Position numbers and translations under genes: made by a program. The notes beneath the pieces were generated by a model. It was not told the DNA's origin. It saw nothing but the letters and a program-made list of their open reading frames with translations, and did not search any database. 34,623 bases of DNA from Ignavibacteria bacterium (GTDB lineage Bacteria > Bacteroidota > Ignavibacteria > Tepidaquicellales > Tepidaquicellaceae): NCBI GenBank assembly GCA_016873795.1, contig VGWA01000013.1:1-34623 (forward strand). Reading direction: 5' to 3'. Positions within the stretch are counted from its first letter, which is position 1. Every line of letters begins with the position of its first letter. Shown here in pieces: positions 24,654 through 33,331 of this stretch.

Positions 24654-25322
24654 CTATTTTGAGGGCAATTTAGAAGCCAGCCAACTAATAAATGAGCCCG
24701 GATTTCTTGTTTGGATCCATAATTTTCCGGTTCCGTTAAATTCAGCTACCAGGCCTTCCCCGCTAAATAAAGTTGATTTAAGTCCTCCGACTTTCTTAAC
24801 GTTATATGAAAGTCCATCGGTAAAAGCCACAATATGTCCGGTATCACAAATAAACCTGTCGTTATTAAGGTCTCTTTCAAAAATAGCACCGAAAGAATTA
24901 ACAAATATATCTCCGGAACCTGAAGCTTTCAGCATAAATAATCCTGCTCCGCCAAAGAAACCTTTTGCACCAGCCCACTGAGTATCCAGGTTAACAGTAA
25001 CAGAACTGCACACATAAGAGCCGGATTGAATATACATATTTTGGTTTTGCAGTTGAAAATGCTTAATATCCCCGGCAAACGGAGCACAGAAACCAATCTC
25101 TCCCGGTCCTTTTCTCGCGACGAACTTATTCGTAAAAAATGATTCTCCTCCAAGAACAGATTTCTTCAGGGCACCCATAAAACCACCCTTTGTTGACGTT
25201 TCAATTTCTATATTCCAGCTCATAAAAACCATCGCTCCGGCTTCTGCCTGCACTTCTTCGTTTTCGGCAAGCCCTATATGAATAAGAGCTTCCGAAGGTT
25301 GAAATAAAATTTTGTGCTGCAT
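24654..25322 (-). CDS. TIGR00266/AIM24 family protein
   Basis: A 222-residue protein matching the TIGR00266 (AIM24-like) family throughout: EEVQAEAGAMVFMS at about 21-34, GGFMGALKKSVLGGESFF (46-63), GPGEIGFCAPFAGDI and the Gly-rich AKGFFGGAGLFMLKASGSG. The fold is a double-stranded beta-helix, and the family is widespread but functionally undefined. No signal peptide or membrane helix is seen. It is flanked by gaps of 110 bases (to comB) and 89 bases (from gcvT), so an independent transcript is possible. Confidence 0.93.
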   Translation of the reverse strand: MQHKILFQPSEALIHIGLAENEEVQAEAGAMVFMSWNIEIETSTKGGFMGALKKSVLGGESFFTNKFVARKGPGEIGFCAPFAGDIKHFQLQNQNMYIQSGSYVCSSVTVNLDTQWAGAKGFFGGAGLFMLKASGSGDIFVNSFGAIFERDLNNDRFICDTGHIVAFTDGLSYNVKKVGGLKSTLFSGEGLVAEFNGTGKLWIQTRNPGSFISWLASKLPSK

Positions 25323-25411
25323 AGTTTAAAAAATTAAAAGTTAATAATTAAAAATTATAAATAGAACACGATTACTCAGCCAGTTATCAATATATTATCA
25401 CCGAATATTTT

Positions 25412-26491
25412 TTATAAGAACGGAGTTTTTACTATTTTTGCTTTAACCTTTCGGTTTCTAATGGAAATCTCAATTTGTTTTCCGATTTCATTATAACCTG
25501 TTTCAACGAAAGCAAGTCCGATATTTTTGTTAAGTACAGGAGAAAGAGCGCCGCTTGCAACAATTCCAACTTTTTTATCTCCTGAGTACACCTCCTGTCC
25601 GTGTCTTGCTACCATTTTATCCTCAACAATAAACCCAACAAGTTTTCTCTTTAATCCCTCTGATTTAGCTTTTAGTATGGCATCTCTTCCGTTAAAATCA
25701 CCTTTATCTAATTTCGTAATCCATCCCAGACCGGCTTCAAGCGGATTAGTTTTCTCGTCCATATCATTTCCATATAATCTGAATGCATATTCAAGCCGTA
25801 AAGTATCTCTTGCGCCCAGACCCACCGGTTTAATATTGTATTCTTTTCCAGCTTTGAATATCGAATTCCAAAGAGCTTCGGATTTTTGAATATCCGAACA
25901 CGAATAAATTTCGAAACATACTTTCTCGCCTGTATAACCCGTGCGTGAGATAATCACTTCCTGGCCTGCTACTTTTCCAAATTCAAAGCAATAATAATCG
26001 ATTTTACTCAAGTCGGTATCGGTTAATCTTTGCAGTACATTCGCTGCATTTTTTCCCTGTATTGCCAGAAGTGAAGTTTTGTCGGCAATGTTTATTATCT
26101 GCACATCTCCAAAAATATTTTCATTCATCCATTTTAAATCTTTATCAATATTGGCTGCATTAATTACGAGCATTAAATAATCTCCACAGTGATAAACCAG
26201 CAAATCATCAACCATACCGCCATTTTTATAACACATGGAAGAATATTGCACTTTCCCTTTACTAAGTTTAGACACATCATTTGTAGTTAACTTTTGTACA
26301 TATTCGTAAGCATCTTTTCCTTTTATTTCAACTTCCCCCATATGAGAAACATCGAACACACCCACAGATTCCCTGACTGCTTTATGTTCGGAAATTATAC
26401 CATCATACAACACAGGCATTTCATATCCTGCAAATTCTACCATTTTAGCGCCAAGATTCTTATGAATATTATTGAAAGCTGTTCTTTTCAT
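25412..26491 (-). CDS. gcvT: Aminomethyltransferase, glycine cleavage T protein
   Basis: A 359-residue T protein of the glycine cleavage system, which releases ammonia from the aminomethyl group on lipoyl-H protein and transfers the carbon to tetrahydrofolate. Diagnostic segments are MVEFAGYEMPVLY, GVFDVSHMGEVEI, the MVDDLLVYH region near residue 92 with the folate-site aspartate, RTGYTGEKVCFEIY, GLGARDTLRLE and NPLEAGLGW. Length is standard. The genes for P and H proteins are not in the window. It begins 39 bases after the fsa gene on the same strand and may share its transcript. Confidence 0.96.
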   Translation of the reverse strand: MKRTAFNNIHKNLGAKMVEFAGYEMPVLYDGIISEHKAVRESVGVFDVSHMGEVEIKGKDAYEYVQKLTTNDVSKLSKGKVQYSSMCYKNGGMVDDLLVYHCGDYLMLVINAANIDKDLKWMNENIFGDVQIINIADKTSLLAIQGKNAANVLQRLTDTDLSKIDYYCFEFGKVAGQEVIISRTGYTGEKVCFEIYSCSDIQKSEALWNSIFKAGKEYNIKPVGLGARDTLRLEYAFRLYGNDMDEKTNPLEAGLGWITKLDKGDFNGRDAILKAKSEGLKRKLVGFIVEDKMVARHGQEVYSGDKKVGIVASGALSPVLNKNIGLAFVETGYNEIGKQIEISIRNRKVKAKIVKTPFL

Positions 26492-26530
26492 ATTAAATTA
26501 TTTTGTAAATTAATTATTAAAAGAGAATTT

Positions 26531-27178
26531 TTATGAATTTAGTTTTTTCCAATCCTCAAGAAATTTTGAAAGTCCAATATCCGTCAGTGGGTGTTTAACC
26601 AATTGTTCAATGACTTTAAACGGCATTGTACAGACATCTGCTCCAATTAAAGCAGATTCGACAAAATGCAGCGGATGACGCACAGATGCAACCAGGACTT
26701 GGGTTTCGTATCCATAATTATTATATATATTTACAATTTGAGCAATTAAATCCATTCCACTGGTGGATACATCGTCAAGCCTGCCAACAAAAGGACTAAC
26801 AAGATAAGCTCCGGCTTTTGCAGCTAAAACTGCCTGCGAGGGGGTAAAACATAGTGTCATATTGGTTTTTATTCCTTCTGAAGAGAGAATCTTTACGGCT
26901 TTCAGTCCTTCTTTAATTAAGGGAACTTTAATAACAATATTTTTATGTATTTTCACAAGTTCTTTTGCCTCTTTAACAATTCCAAGGCTATCAGTTGAAA
27001 TAACCTCCGCGCTGATATCACCATCTACAATTTCGCATATTTTTTCCAGCAGAGTTTTAAAATCTTTAAAACCTTCCTTTGCCACAAGTGACGGATTGGT
27101 GGTAACTCCGTCGAGAACTCCCATATCAGCAGCTTCCTTTATCTCTTTCAGGTTTGCTGTATCTATAAATATTTTCAT
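26531..27178 (-). CDS. fsa: Transaldolase-like fructose-6-phosphate aldolase (FSA/TalC family)
   Basis: A 215-residue small transaldolase. The N-terminal [16 protein letters not shown] gives D6, [12 protein letters not shown] holds T26-T27-N28-P29, and the Schiff-base lysine is K84 in IVIKVPL. Length and motifs fit the TalC/FSA clade, whose members act as transaldolase in the pentose phosphate pathway or as fructose-6-phosphate aldolase; sequence alone does not separate the two. It is divergent from trxB with a 191-base shared upstream region and precedes gcvT on the same strand. Confidence 0.93.
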   Translation of the reverse strand: MKIFIDTANLKEIKEAADMGVLDGVTTNPSLVAKEGFKDFKTLLEKICEIVDGDISAEVISTDSLGIVKEAKELVKIHKNIVIKVPLIKEGLKAVKILSSEGIKTNMTLCFTPSQAVLAAKAGAYLVSPFVGRLDDVSTSGMDLIAQIVNIYNNYGYETQVLVASVRHPLHFVESALIGADVCTMPFKVIEQLVKHPLTDIGLSKFLEDWKKLNS

Positions 27179-27312
27179 ACACTTTTATGTTTTATTTAAT
27201 AAAATGGTTTAAACATAAAAGTAAATATTATAAATTATTTTAAAAAGTCAATTTTAACTGAATTTACCCGAATCCTGATTAGATAAGACTATTTCCGGTA
27301 ATAATTATTTAA

Positions 27313-27343
27313 TTGATTAAAACATTTAATAACAATATTTTTT
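27313..27343 (+). promoter_or_regulatory. Probable promoter of trxB
   Basis: TTG (27313-27315), a 20-base spacer and TATTTTTT (27336-27343) match the FCB pattern TTG-N20-TAnnTTTG with one mismatch, 26 bases before the trxB ATG. The surroundings are very AT-rich, so chance matches are easy. Confidence 0.3.
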
Positions 27344-27369
27344 TTCATTAATTAAACAATATATAATAT

Positions 27370-28317
27370 ATGTTTGAAAAAAATCACAGCAAAGTCACCA
27401 TTATCGGGTCAGGTCCTGCAGGATACACAGCCGCTTTATATACAGCAAGAGCAAATCTCAGCCCGGTAATTTTCGAAGGCAGCCAACCGGGCGGGCAGTT
27501 AATGATTACAACAGAAATAGAAAACTACCCCGGTTTTGAGAACGGTATAGCAGGTCCTGCACTTATGGAAATAATGAAAAAGCAGGTTGAAAGATTCGGA
27601 ACAAAGTGTTATTATAAGACAATTATAAAAGCCGATTTGCAAAGTAAACCTTTTATATTGACAGCAGATGATAATACTGAATATACTTCCGATATTGTTA
27701 TAATCGCAACCGGTGCTTCAGCTAAGTTTCTGGGAATTGAGTCGGAAAAAAAATACATGGGTTACGGAGTTTCGGGTTGTGCCACCTGTGACGGTTTCTT
27801 CTTCAGAAATCAAAAAGTAACCGTGGTCGGCGGCGGGGACACCGCAATGGAGGAAGCAAATTATTTAAGCAAATTAGCGTCGGAAGTTACTGTAATTCAT
27901 AGAAGGGACGAATTCAGGGCATCAAAAATTATGTCTGACAGAACAAGAAATAATCCGAAAATTAAACTTGCCTTAAATTCTATTGTTGACGAAATACTTG
28001 GTGGAGAAGAAAACGGAAAAAAATTTGTAACAGGGGTTAGGATAAAAAATGTAAAGACAAATGAACTTTCTGTAATTTCCTGTGAGGGTGTATTCGTTGC
28101 AATAGGTCACAAGCCAAACACGGATATTTTTAAGGGACAGATTGAAATGGACGATGTAGGTTACATTAAAACAGAAAAAAAATCGACCAAAACTAATATA
28201 CCGGGTGTTTTTGCGTGCGGCGATGCACAGGATAATTATTACCGACAGGCAATAACCGCTGCCGGTACCGGCTGTATGGCAGCAATCGATGCCGAAAGAT
28301 ATTTGGAGCCAGTATAG
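27370..28317 (+). CDS. trxB: Thioredoxin-disulfide reductase
   Basis: A 315-residue FAD/NADPH enzyme that keeps thioredoxin reduced. FAD binding is at GSGPAGYTAA (13-22), the redox pair is C137 and C140 in SGCATCDGFF, NADPH binding is at GGGDTAMEEA (154-163), and the second FAD motif is VFACGDAQD near residue 280. Everything matches the low-molecular-weight TrxR family. No thioredoxin gene is adjacent. It ends in TAG, which confirms TAG as an ordinary stop codon in this genome because the family ends at this point. Confidence 0.97.
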   Translation: MFEKNHSKVTIIGSGPAGYTAALYTARANLSPVIFEGSQPGGQLMITTEIENYPGFENGIAGPALMEIMKKQVERFGTKCYYKTIIKADLQSKPFILTADDNTEYTSDIVIIATGASAKFLGIESEKKYMGYGVSGCATCDGFFFRNQKVTVVGGGDTAMEEANYLSKLASEVTVIHRRDEFRASKIMSDRTRNNPKIKLALNSIVDEILGGEENGKKFVTGVRIKNVKTNELSVISCEGVFVAIGHKPNTDIFKGQIEMDDVGYIKTEKKSTKTNIPGVFACGDAQDNYYRQAITAAGTGCMAAIDAERYLEPV

Positions 28318-28685
28318 CTATATTATTTCTTTTGTTTTAGTTTCTTAGAATCGGCTAATTAAAGTTTTTACTTCTATACCTTTCAATAAATATCACATAT
28401 AACAATCCTATAAATTATTATCTCCAATGGCACTTTAAAATTGAAATTATTGAATATAAATTTCAAAAACATTTTTTTAAAATTTCACAATAATTACTAA
28501 ATAAATATTAATTCTGCCCATATTAAAAAAAATCCGGCAATGACATTGTAATAAAGGAATTTTGAAAACAATAAATGATTTCTTAACCAAATTGGAAAAA
28601 GGACATACAAAATATAATATTTGAGTTTCAAATTTATTTTCGCTAAATTTGTATTATAAAAATTTAAACAAAGGAGGAAATTATT
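28318..28685. other. Long AT-rich intergenic region (368 bases)
   Basis: No credible gene, tRNA or strong hairpin is seen between trxB and the ATP-grasp gene. The last 65 bases hold a promoter match (28620-28651) and a strong Shine-Dalgarno site AAGGAGG at 28671-28677, 8 bases before the ATG. The first 300 bases are A/T runs and may contain untranslated leader or decayed sequence. Confidence 0.7.
28620..28651 (+). promoter_or_regulatory. Consensus Bacteroidetes-type promoter of the ATP-grasp gene
   Basis: TTTG at 28620-28623, a 20-base spacer and TAAATTTG at 28644-28651 are a perfect match to TTTG-N19-21-TAnnTTTG. Transcription would begin about 30 bases before the ATG, leaving room for the AAGGAGG ribosome-binding site. 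Confidence 0.6.
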
Positions 28686-29672
28686 ATGAAAAAGGTGGGT
28701 TTAATTTTCGGAAATGATACAGAATTTGCGCTTGAAGTAATTAATAAAATAAACAACAAAGACGAAAAAGGAATATATGCAGAGCCTGTTTTACTTGATA
28801 AAGTATTTATGGATTCAAAATCAGATTATGCCGTCATTATTGACAGGATCTCATATTATGTACCATTTTTCCGTGCGTTTCTGAAAAGTGCGTCCTTATC
28901 AGGAACAATAGTTATAAACAATCCTTTTTGGTGGAGTGCCGACGAAAAGTTTTTTGAATGTTCAATAGCAAGTGCAAACGGTATTAAAGTACCTAAAAGC
29001 GTACTGCTCCCTTCAAACGAACATCCTGATTTCACAGATTCACAAACATTCAGAAATCTGATGTTTCCTCTTGATTGGGAATCAATATTCGACTATGTGG
29101 GATTTCCAGCCATGGTTAAGCCTTTATATCCAAGTGTATGGAAAAATGTATACCGGGTAAACAATCAGGATGAATTTTTTAACGCTTACAATCAATCCGG
29201 TAAAGTTACAATGATATTACAGGAGGTAATAGATTATTCCGATTATTTCAGGTGCCATTGCGTTGACAGGAAATTTGTGAGAATAATGAAATACGAACCT
29301 AAAAACCCGGAAGATTTAAGATACGTCAGTTCCGGTGAACTTGAAGACCGAAAACTAAATGCAAAAATTACCGAAATGGTAATCAAAATAAATGAGAGTC
29401 TTGGATACGACATTAATTCCGTTGAAATCGCGTTGAAGGATAATGAATTATATGCAATAGACTTTTTTAATCCTGTTCCTTATTCTGAACCGGCATATAT
29501 AGGAGAAGAAAATTTTGATTGGCTGACACAAAAGGTTGCAGATATGGCTATAAGAAAAGCAAAAGAGTACAAGAAAGGAAAAATAAATTTAACATGGGGG
29601 AATTATTTATTCGCCTCAAAAATTAAAGTCAGTAAACAATCAAAGAAAAGCGTTACAGCGAAAAAGTCCTGA
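28686..29672 (+). CDS. ATP-grasp fold protein of unknown substrate
   Basis: A 328-residue protein with ATP-grasp organisation. The N-terminal alpha/beta region begins KKVGLIFGND, the central lobe has K145 in GFPAMVKPLYPS and the adenine-hinge E180 in ILQEVIDYSDYF, and the metal ligands E247, D259 and N262 lie in SVEIAL and AIDFFNP. This resembles D-Ala-D-Ala ligase/RimK-type ligases, which join a carboxylate to an amine through an acyl phosphate. The usual arginine-rich signatures of D-Ala ligase are absent, so the substrate is unknown. A basic Lys/Ser tail follows residue 310. It stands alone with a consensus promoter and an unusually strong Shine-Dalgarno site, which suggests high expression. 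Confidence 0.85.
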   Translation: MKKVGLIFGNDTEFALEVINKINNKDEKGIYAEPVLLDKVFMDSKSDYAVIIDRISYYVPFFRAFLKSASLSGTIVINNPFWWSADEKFFECSIASANGIKVPKSVLLPSNEHPDFTDSQTFRNLMFPLDWESIFDYVGFPAMVKPLYPSVWKNVYRVNNQDEFFNAYNQSGKVTMILQEVIDYSDYFRCHCVDRKFVRIMKYEPKNPEDLRYVSSGELEDRKLNAKITEMVIKINESLGYDINSVEIALKDNELYAIDFFNPVPYSEPAYIGEENFDWLTQKVADMAIRKAKEYKKGKINLTWGNYLFASKIKVSKQSKKSVTAKKS

Positions 29673-29682
29673 ACCAAAAACA

Positions 29683-30111
29683 TTACCCATAGAATATGTG
29701 TGCCGTTGCCGTATCTACAATATGCTCTTTCACCTGCATATCATAAAGAAACAAGTCCCGTAGAGAGATCATACCAATCAGTTTATTTCCTTCAACAACC
29801 GGAATATGCCTAATCTGTTCTTGCTGCAGTATTCGCAGGCATTTCTCCGGGGTATCATCAGAATTAATGAAAATCACCTCATTAGTCATAACTTCATCCA
29901 CTACTATTTCTTTAATGTTTTTCTCTTTGGCAACACACCTTCTCATTAAATCTCTTTCAGAAAAAATACCGATCAGTTTATTTTCTTCATCAAGAACAGG
30001 CACTGCTCCTATGTCATAACCGTCCATATATTTAACAATATCATACACGCACATTCCCGATTTAACGTATAACATTTGTTTACCTTCAACGAATTTTTTT
30101 AATGTCGCCAT
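29683..30111 (-). CDS. CBS-pair signalling domain protein
   Basis: A 142-residue protein composed of two CBS domains, about residues 8-65 (YDIVKYMDGYDIGAVPVLDEENKLIGIFSERDLMRR) and 75-135 (MTNEVIFIN, CLRILQQEQIRHIPVVEGNKLIGMISLRDL). CBS pairs bind adenosine nucleotides and regulate a partner; as a stand-alone protein the partner is unknown. The ATG at 30111 was chosen over an upstream in-frame ATG because AAAGGAG lies at the right distance before it and the upstream extension is hydrophobic AT-coded sequence. The last gene of its direction before the ATP-grasp gene, with which it converges over 10 bases. Confidence 0.9.
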   Translation of the reverse strand: MATLKKFVEGKQMLYVKSGMCVYDIVKYMDGYDIGAVPVLDEENKLIGIFSERDLMRRCVAKEKNIKEIVVDEVMTNEVIFINSDDTPEKCLRILQQEQIRHIPVVEGNKLIGMISLRDLFLYDMQVKEHIVDTATAHIFYG

Positions 30112-30200
30112 TTTAGTACTCCTTTTATAGTACAATACTAATATATAAAATATAATTTTGAAATTCAATTCGCCAAGACGAATCAAAAAGTAAAACAAAA

Positions 30201-30229
30201 AGTCCTTTTAGTAAACCACTAAAAGGACT
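30201..30229 (-). terminator. Strong intrinsic terminator
   Basis: AGTCCTTTTAGT (30201-30212) and ACTAAAAGGACT (30218-30229) form a perfect 12-base-pair stem with a 5-base loop, followed on the minus strand by TTTTTGTTTT. It lies 36 bases beyond the stop of the large T9SS gene and would end its transcript before the CBS gene. Flanking A and T runs on both sides would also allow function in the other direction. Confidence 0.85.
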
Positions 30230-30264
30230 CTTTTGCTAATATTTTATTTAATCCGTTAAAATTA

Positions 30265-32271
30265 TTACTTAACCAATGTCATTTTCTTAACATCAGCAAA
30301 TCCATTTACTTCCAATTTATAGAAATAAACTCCACTCGAAAGATTCGATGCATTAAAGTCGACTATATAATTACCGGCATTCTTCACTTCGTTTACTAAA
30401 GTTGTAATTTCTCTTCCTAGTACATCGTAAATCTTTAAGGTAACAAACCCGTTTCTGGAGATTGAGAAATTAATTCTTGTTATTGGATTGAATGGATTCG
30501 GATAATTCTGACTGAGTGTGTAGTTCTCCGGAACATTTGTGGTTACTATCGGGGTGACTCCGGTTAATGGTGAACCATATCTTGAAATTCCGCCGTTGCT
30601 TCTTACTCCCCAAATTGTATTTCCGGTTCTGGCTTTGGTGAGATGGTAGAAACTTCCTGCCGGTGCAGTGTATTGAGTCGTCCAGTTTGCTCCGTTATTT
30701 GAACTGTAATATACAGGCGTTGACATTGGAGTTACCCACCATTCGGTTCCGCTGCCCGTTATTCCGGATACCGATGTTGCTACTGGTGATGTCAGACTGC
30801 TCCAGGTGCCGCCGCCGTTTGTTGTTACATATAATGATGTGCCTCCGGATAGTCCGACATTGTCGTTATTAAACCAGATTATATATGAATTGGTTGCCGG
30901 TGTGGTCTGCTGACCCCACGTCGCTCCGTTATCCGAAGAATACATTATAAACGCTGCATTCGTTCCAAACCAGATTTTGCTTCCGCTTATATAAAGCGAA
31001 TTATTCCAGCCAGCTTGCGTCGTCGGTACATATAGTCCGGCTGAATCCCAGTTGCTTCCGCCGTTACTTGTTTTCCACAATGACCATCTGCCGCCTACAG
31101 GGTCACCCGTCATAAAGCCGTTGGTCGGGGAGGTCATATATACTGCATTCAGGAAGCCGCCTGTCTGAGACAGAACTTCTACCCAGTTCGTGCCGCCGTT
31201 GGTGGTTTTCCATACGTATGCGCCTGCACTTGGGTCTCCGATAACGATTGCATTATCGGCATCTATTCCCCAGATGTTATAAAGAGGATTTGCTACTGCA
31301 ATATTACCGCTTACATTTACCCAGGTTTGTCCTTTGTCGGTTGTTCTCAATACTTTTCCTTGTGCTCCACATGTCCAGGCAATATTATCGTCAACCGCTG
31401 ATACTGAATATAATGCAGTTGTTAAACCTGACGTTTGTTCGGTCCAGGAAGGAGGAGTTGATGGAATTGCTGTTCCGTATATTACAAAAGGCAATCCTTG
31501 CGGAGTTGTACCGTCCAAACCGGGAGCCCAACCCGTTGGACCTTTTTGTTTACAGTTACCGGTTTGCAGTTGACCGGCTATTGTTCTCGGGGGAGCCCAT
31601 GGACCGGAAGTTAGGGTACCGGCAAACTGTGCTCTCATCCAGTAAGTTCCGGGACCCAGTGTAACATTTACTGTATCTACAACTGCCATAATAGGTCTTT
31701 GATTATTTGTAAGTGCAGTCCCGGTTACCCTGTAAATATTGGTAAAGTAAGTACTCTTCATTTTGTTTCCACTCGTATCCGTTGTGTGAAGAGTTGACCC
31801 TACCGAATCGGGATTATTATTGTTGCCCGAAAATATTGCAAGTTTGCATCCAGTTATGGTTGAGGTTGTAGTTGACCCTGTTTGGTATGAAAAGAATTTA
31901 ATTGAGTCAATCTGCCACTGAAAACCTTCGGGTACAACAAAGTCATCACCCATAGAATAGCCGGTTGACTGTGCCGCTCCGAAACCGTATAGTGTTCCAC
32001 CGGTAGTAATTGCACTTGCATCTGCACCGCCAAATCCCTGTCCGGGGTGAGATACTAACTGGCTTGAATCACAAAGAACCGCATATGGATTATCACCGGG
32101 TACAGAAATTGGTGTCTTACTCCCGGTCATATTGGCATATTCCAATGTGTTTGTAGCCGAAGACAAATCACTAAGAGTAACCTCATCTTTAGGTCCGTCG
32201 TTTACTATATAACTGTAACCGAACAGTCCGATAATGAGAACTCCAAGCAATAGATAGGATAGTTTTTTCAT
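30265..32271 (-). CDS. Secreted T9SS protein with Ycf48/BNR-like repeats
   Basis: A 668-residue protein with a signal peptide (MKKLSYLLLGVLIIGLFGYSYI). Residues about 70-260 form a beta-rich domain of unknown type (GFQWQIDSIKFFSYQTG, WAPPRTIAG). Residues about 280-570 hold at least six BNR/Ycf48-type units with the GGTNW-like motif: KGQTWVN, GGTNWVEV, GGSNWDS, NGATWGQ, GGGTWSS and NGANWTT, which would build a beta-propeller. The last 80 residues are the type A sorting domain (NYPNPFNPITRINFS, YDVLGREITT, SSGVYFYKL). It has its own promoter, an AAAGGAG site and a strong terminator, so it is a monocistronic, probably abundant surface or secreted protein. Its ligand is unknown. Confidence 0.92.
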   Translation of the reverse strand: MKKLSYLLLGVLIIGLFGYSYIVNDGPKDEVTLSDLSSATNTLEYANMTGSKTPISVPGDNPYAVLCDSSQLVSHPGQGFGGADASAITTGGTLYGFGAAQSTGYSMGDDFVVPEGFQWQIDSIKFFSYQTGSTTTSTITGCKLAIFSGNNNNPDSVGSTLHTTDTSGNKMKSTYFTNIYRVTGTALTNNQRPIMAVVDTVNVTLGPGTYWMRAQFAGTLTSGPWAPPRTIAGQLQTGNCKQKGPTGWAPGLDGTTPQGLPFVIYGTAIPSTPPSWTEQTSGLTTALYSVSAVDDNIAWTCGAQGKVLRTTDKGQTWVNVSGNIAVANPLYNIWGIDADNAIVIGDPSAGAYVWKTTNGGTNWVEVLSQTGGFLNAVYMTSPTNGFMTGDPVGGRWSLWKTSNGGSNWDSAGLYVPTTQAGWNNSLYISGSKIWFGTNAAFIMYSSDNGATWGQQTTPATNSYIIWFNNDNVGLSGGTSLYVTTNGGGTWSSLTSPVATSVSGITGSGTEWWVTPMSTPVYYSSNNGANWTTQYTAPAGSFYHLTKARTGNTIWGVRSNGGISRYGSPLTGVTPIVTTNVPENYTLSQNYPNPFNPITRINFSISRNGFVTLKIYDVLGREITTLVNEVKNAGNYIVDFNASNLSSGVYFYKLEVNGFADVKKMTLVK

Positions 32272-32324
32272 TTTTGTTCTCCTTTTTTGGTTTATGAATA
32301 ATTATTTAAACAATTAAATGTATA

Positions 32325-32355
32325 AAAAGTTAACAATATTATTATTCATTGTCAA
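32325..32355 (-). promoter_or_regulatory. Promoter of the large T9SS protein gene
   Basis: On the minus strand TTGACA (32355-32350), a 17-base spacer and TAACTTTT (32332-32325) satisfy both the sigma-70 spacing and the FCB pattern TTG-N20-TAnnTTTG with one mismatch. It lies about 50 bases before the ATG, followed by an AAAGGAG site. Confidence 0.5.
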
Positions 32356-32503
32356 GAAACAAAAATATCATTTACTAAAAAAAAGAAGTTATTAGGGGTA
32401 ATAGTCAAATGATATTATACGGTGATTTATCGGTGGAATTATGATTTATACAATATAAAGTTGAAATATAAATGATTTATTCGGTTTACCGATTAATAAT
32501 AAA

Positions 32504-33289
32504 CTAATTATAAGTGTATTTTGCGGCATTCTGGATTCTCTTTTCAATCGAGGGGTGAGAGTGAAAAAGGAATTCCACTATTTTATTGGGGGTTTTATAG
32601 GAAAGGTTTTGTTTAGATAGTTTTTCCAGAACTGATATATAAATATCTGCTTTTTTTATTACAGAAAGAGAAAATTTATCGGCTTCCCGTTCATATCTTC
32701 TTGAAAGTATGTTTGAAATAGGTAAAGTCAACAATCCATACCCGGACAAAAGTAAAGCAAGCACGGGCAATGCGGAAATCTGCTGAATATTTACATAACC
32801 CGAAATTGACACAAAATATTGATACAAAACAGAAACAGCATATAAACCCGAAAATGTAAGAACAAATGATAACGCTATTAATTTTAAAATATGTTTTTTC
32901 TTGTAATGTCCAGGTTCATGTGCAAAAACCGATAAAATTTCATCCTCTGTAAAATTATCCAGCAAAGTATCTGATATAATAATCCTTTTGGCTTTTCCAA
33001 GTCCTGTAAAGGCAGCATTTGCCTTTTTTGTATTCTTACTGAAATTAAATGAATAAATCCCCTTTATACTTATATTATTATTCAGACATAAATCGGATAT
33101 TTGTATTTTCAGAGACTCGTTATCAAGCGGTTCAAATTTATAAAAGAGCGGAAATATTAATAATGGTGCAAGTCTGCCAAGCAATAAAGAAAACAAAAAA
33201 ATAAATAATCCAAAAATAAACCACCAGTACTCCCCAAACTGACTTATAGTAAAATAAAACCCAATTAAAATCGGAGTTCCAATAATCAT
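32504..33289 (-). CDS. Ste24/M48 endopeptidase, C-terminal part of a split gene
   Basis: The first ATG after an in-frame TAG gives a 261-residue fragment containing the catalytic domain of a CAAX-type (Ste24) metallopeptidase. The zinc motif is HEPGH (124-128) and the third ligand is E200 in SRRYEREADKFSLS; several membrane helices surround it. Ste24 enzymes are membrane proteases for protein quality control. Family members normally begin about 110 residues earlier, and that missing part is encoded in the same frame immediately upstream (33332-33625). The proline in HEPGH is unusual, since Leu, Ile, Phe or Ala is common there. The fragment may be inactive, translated by reinitiation, or joined by readthrough. 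Confidence 0.88.
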   Translation of the reverse strand: MIIGTPILIGFYFTISQFGEYWWFIFGLFIFLFSLLLGRLAPLLIFPLFYKFEPLDNESLKIQISDLCLNNNISIKGIYSFNFSKNTKKANAAFTGLGKAKRIIISDTLLDNFTEDEILSVFAHEPGHYKKKHILKLIALSFVLTFSGLYAVSVLYQYFVSISGYVNIQQISALPVLALLLSGYGLLTLPISNILSRRYEREADKFSLSVIKKADIYISVLEKLSKQNLSYKTPNKIVEFLFHSHPSIEKRIQNAAKYTYN

Positions 33290-33331
33290 AGCAATGAATG
33301 ACGACTTAAGTTTCTCCTTGATATATAACTT

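Noticed and set aside
29623-29634. ATTAAAGTCAGT near the end of the ATP-grasp gene
   Set aside because: Two mismatches and a Lys-rich coding context make chance likely.
32481-32492. TCGGTTTACCGA as terminator of the Ste24 gene
   Set aside because: The stem is 5 base pairs with a 2-base loop and has no clear T-run.
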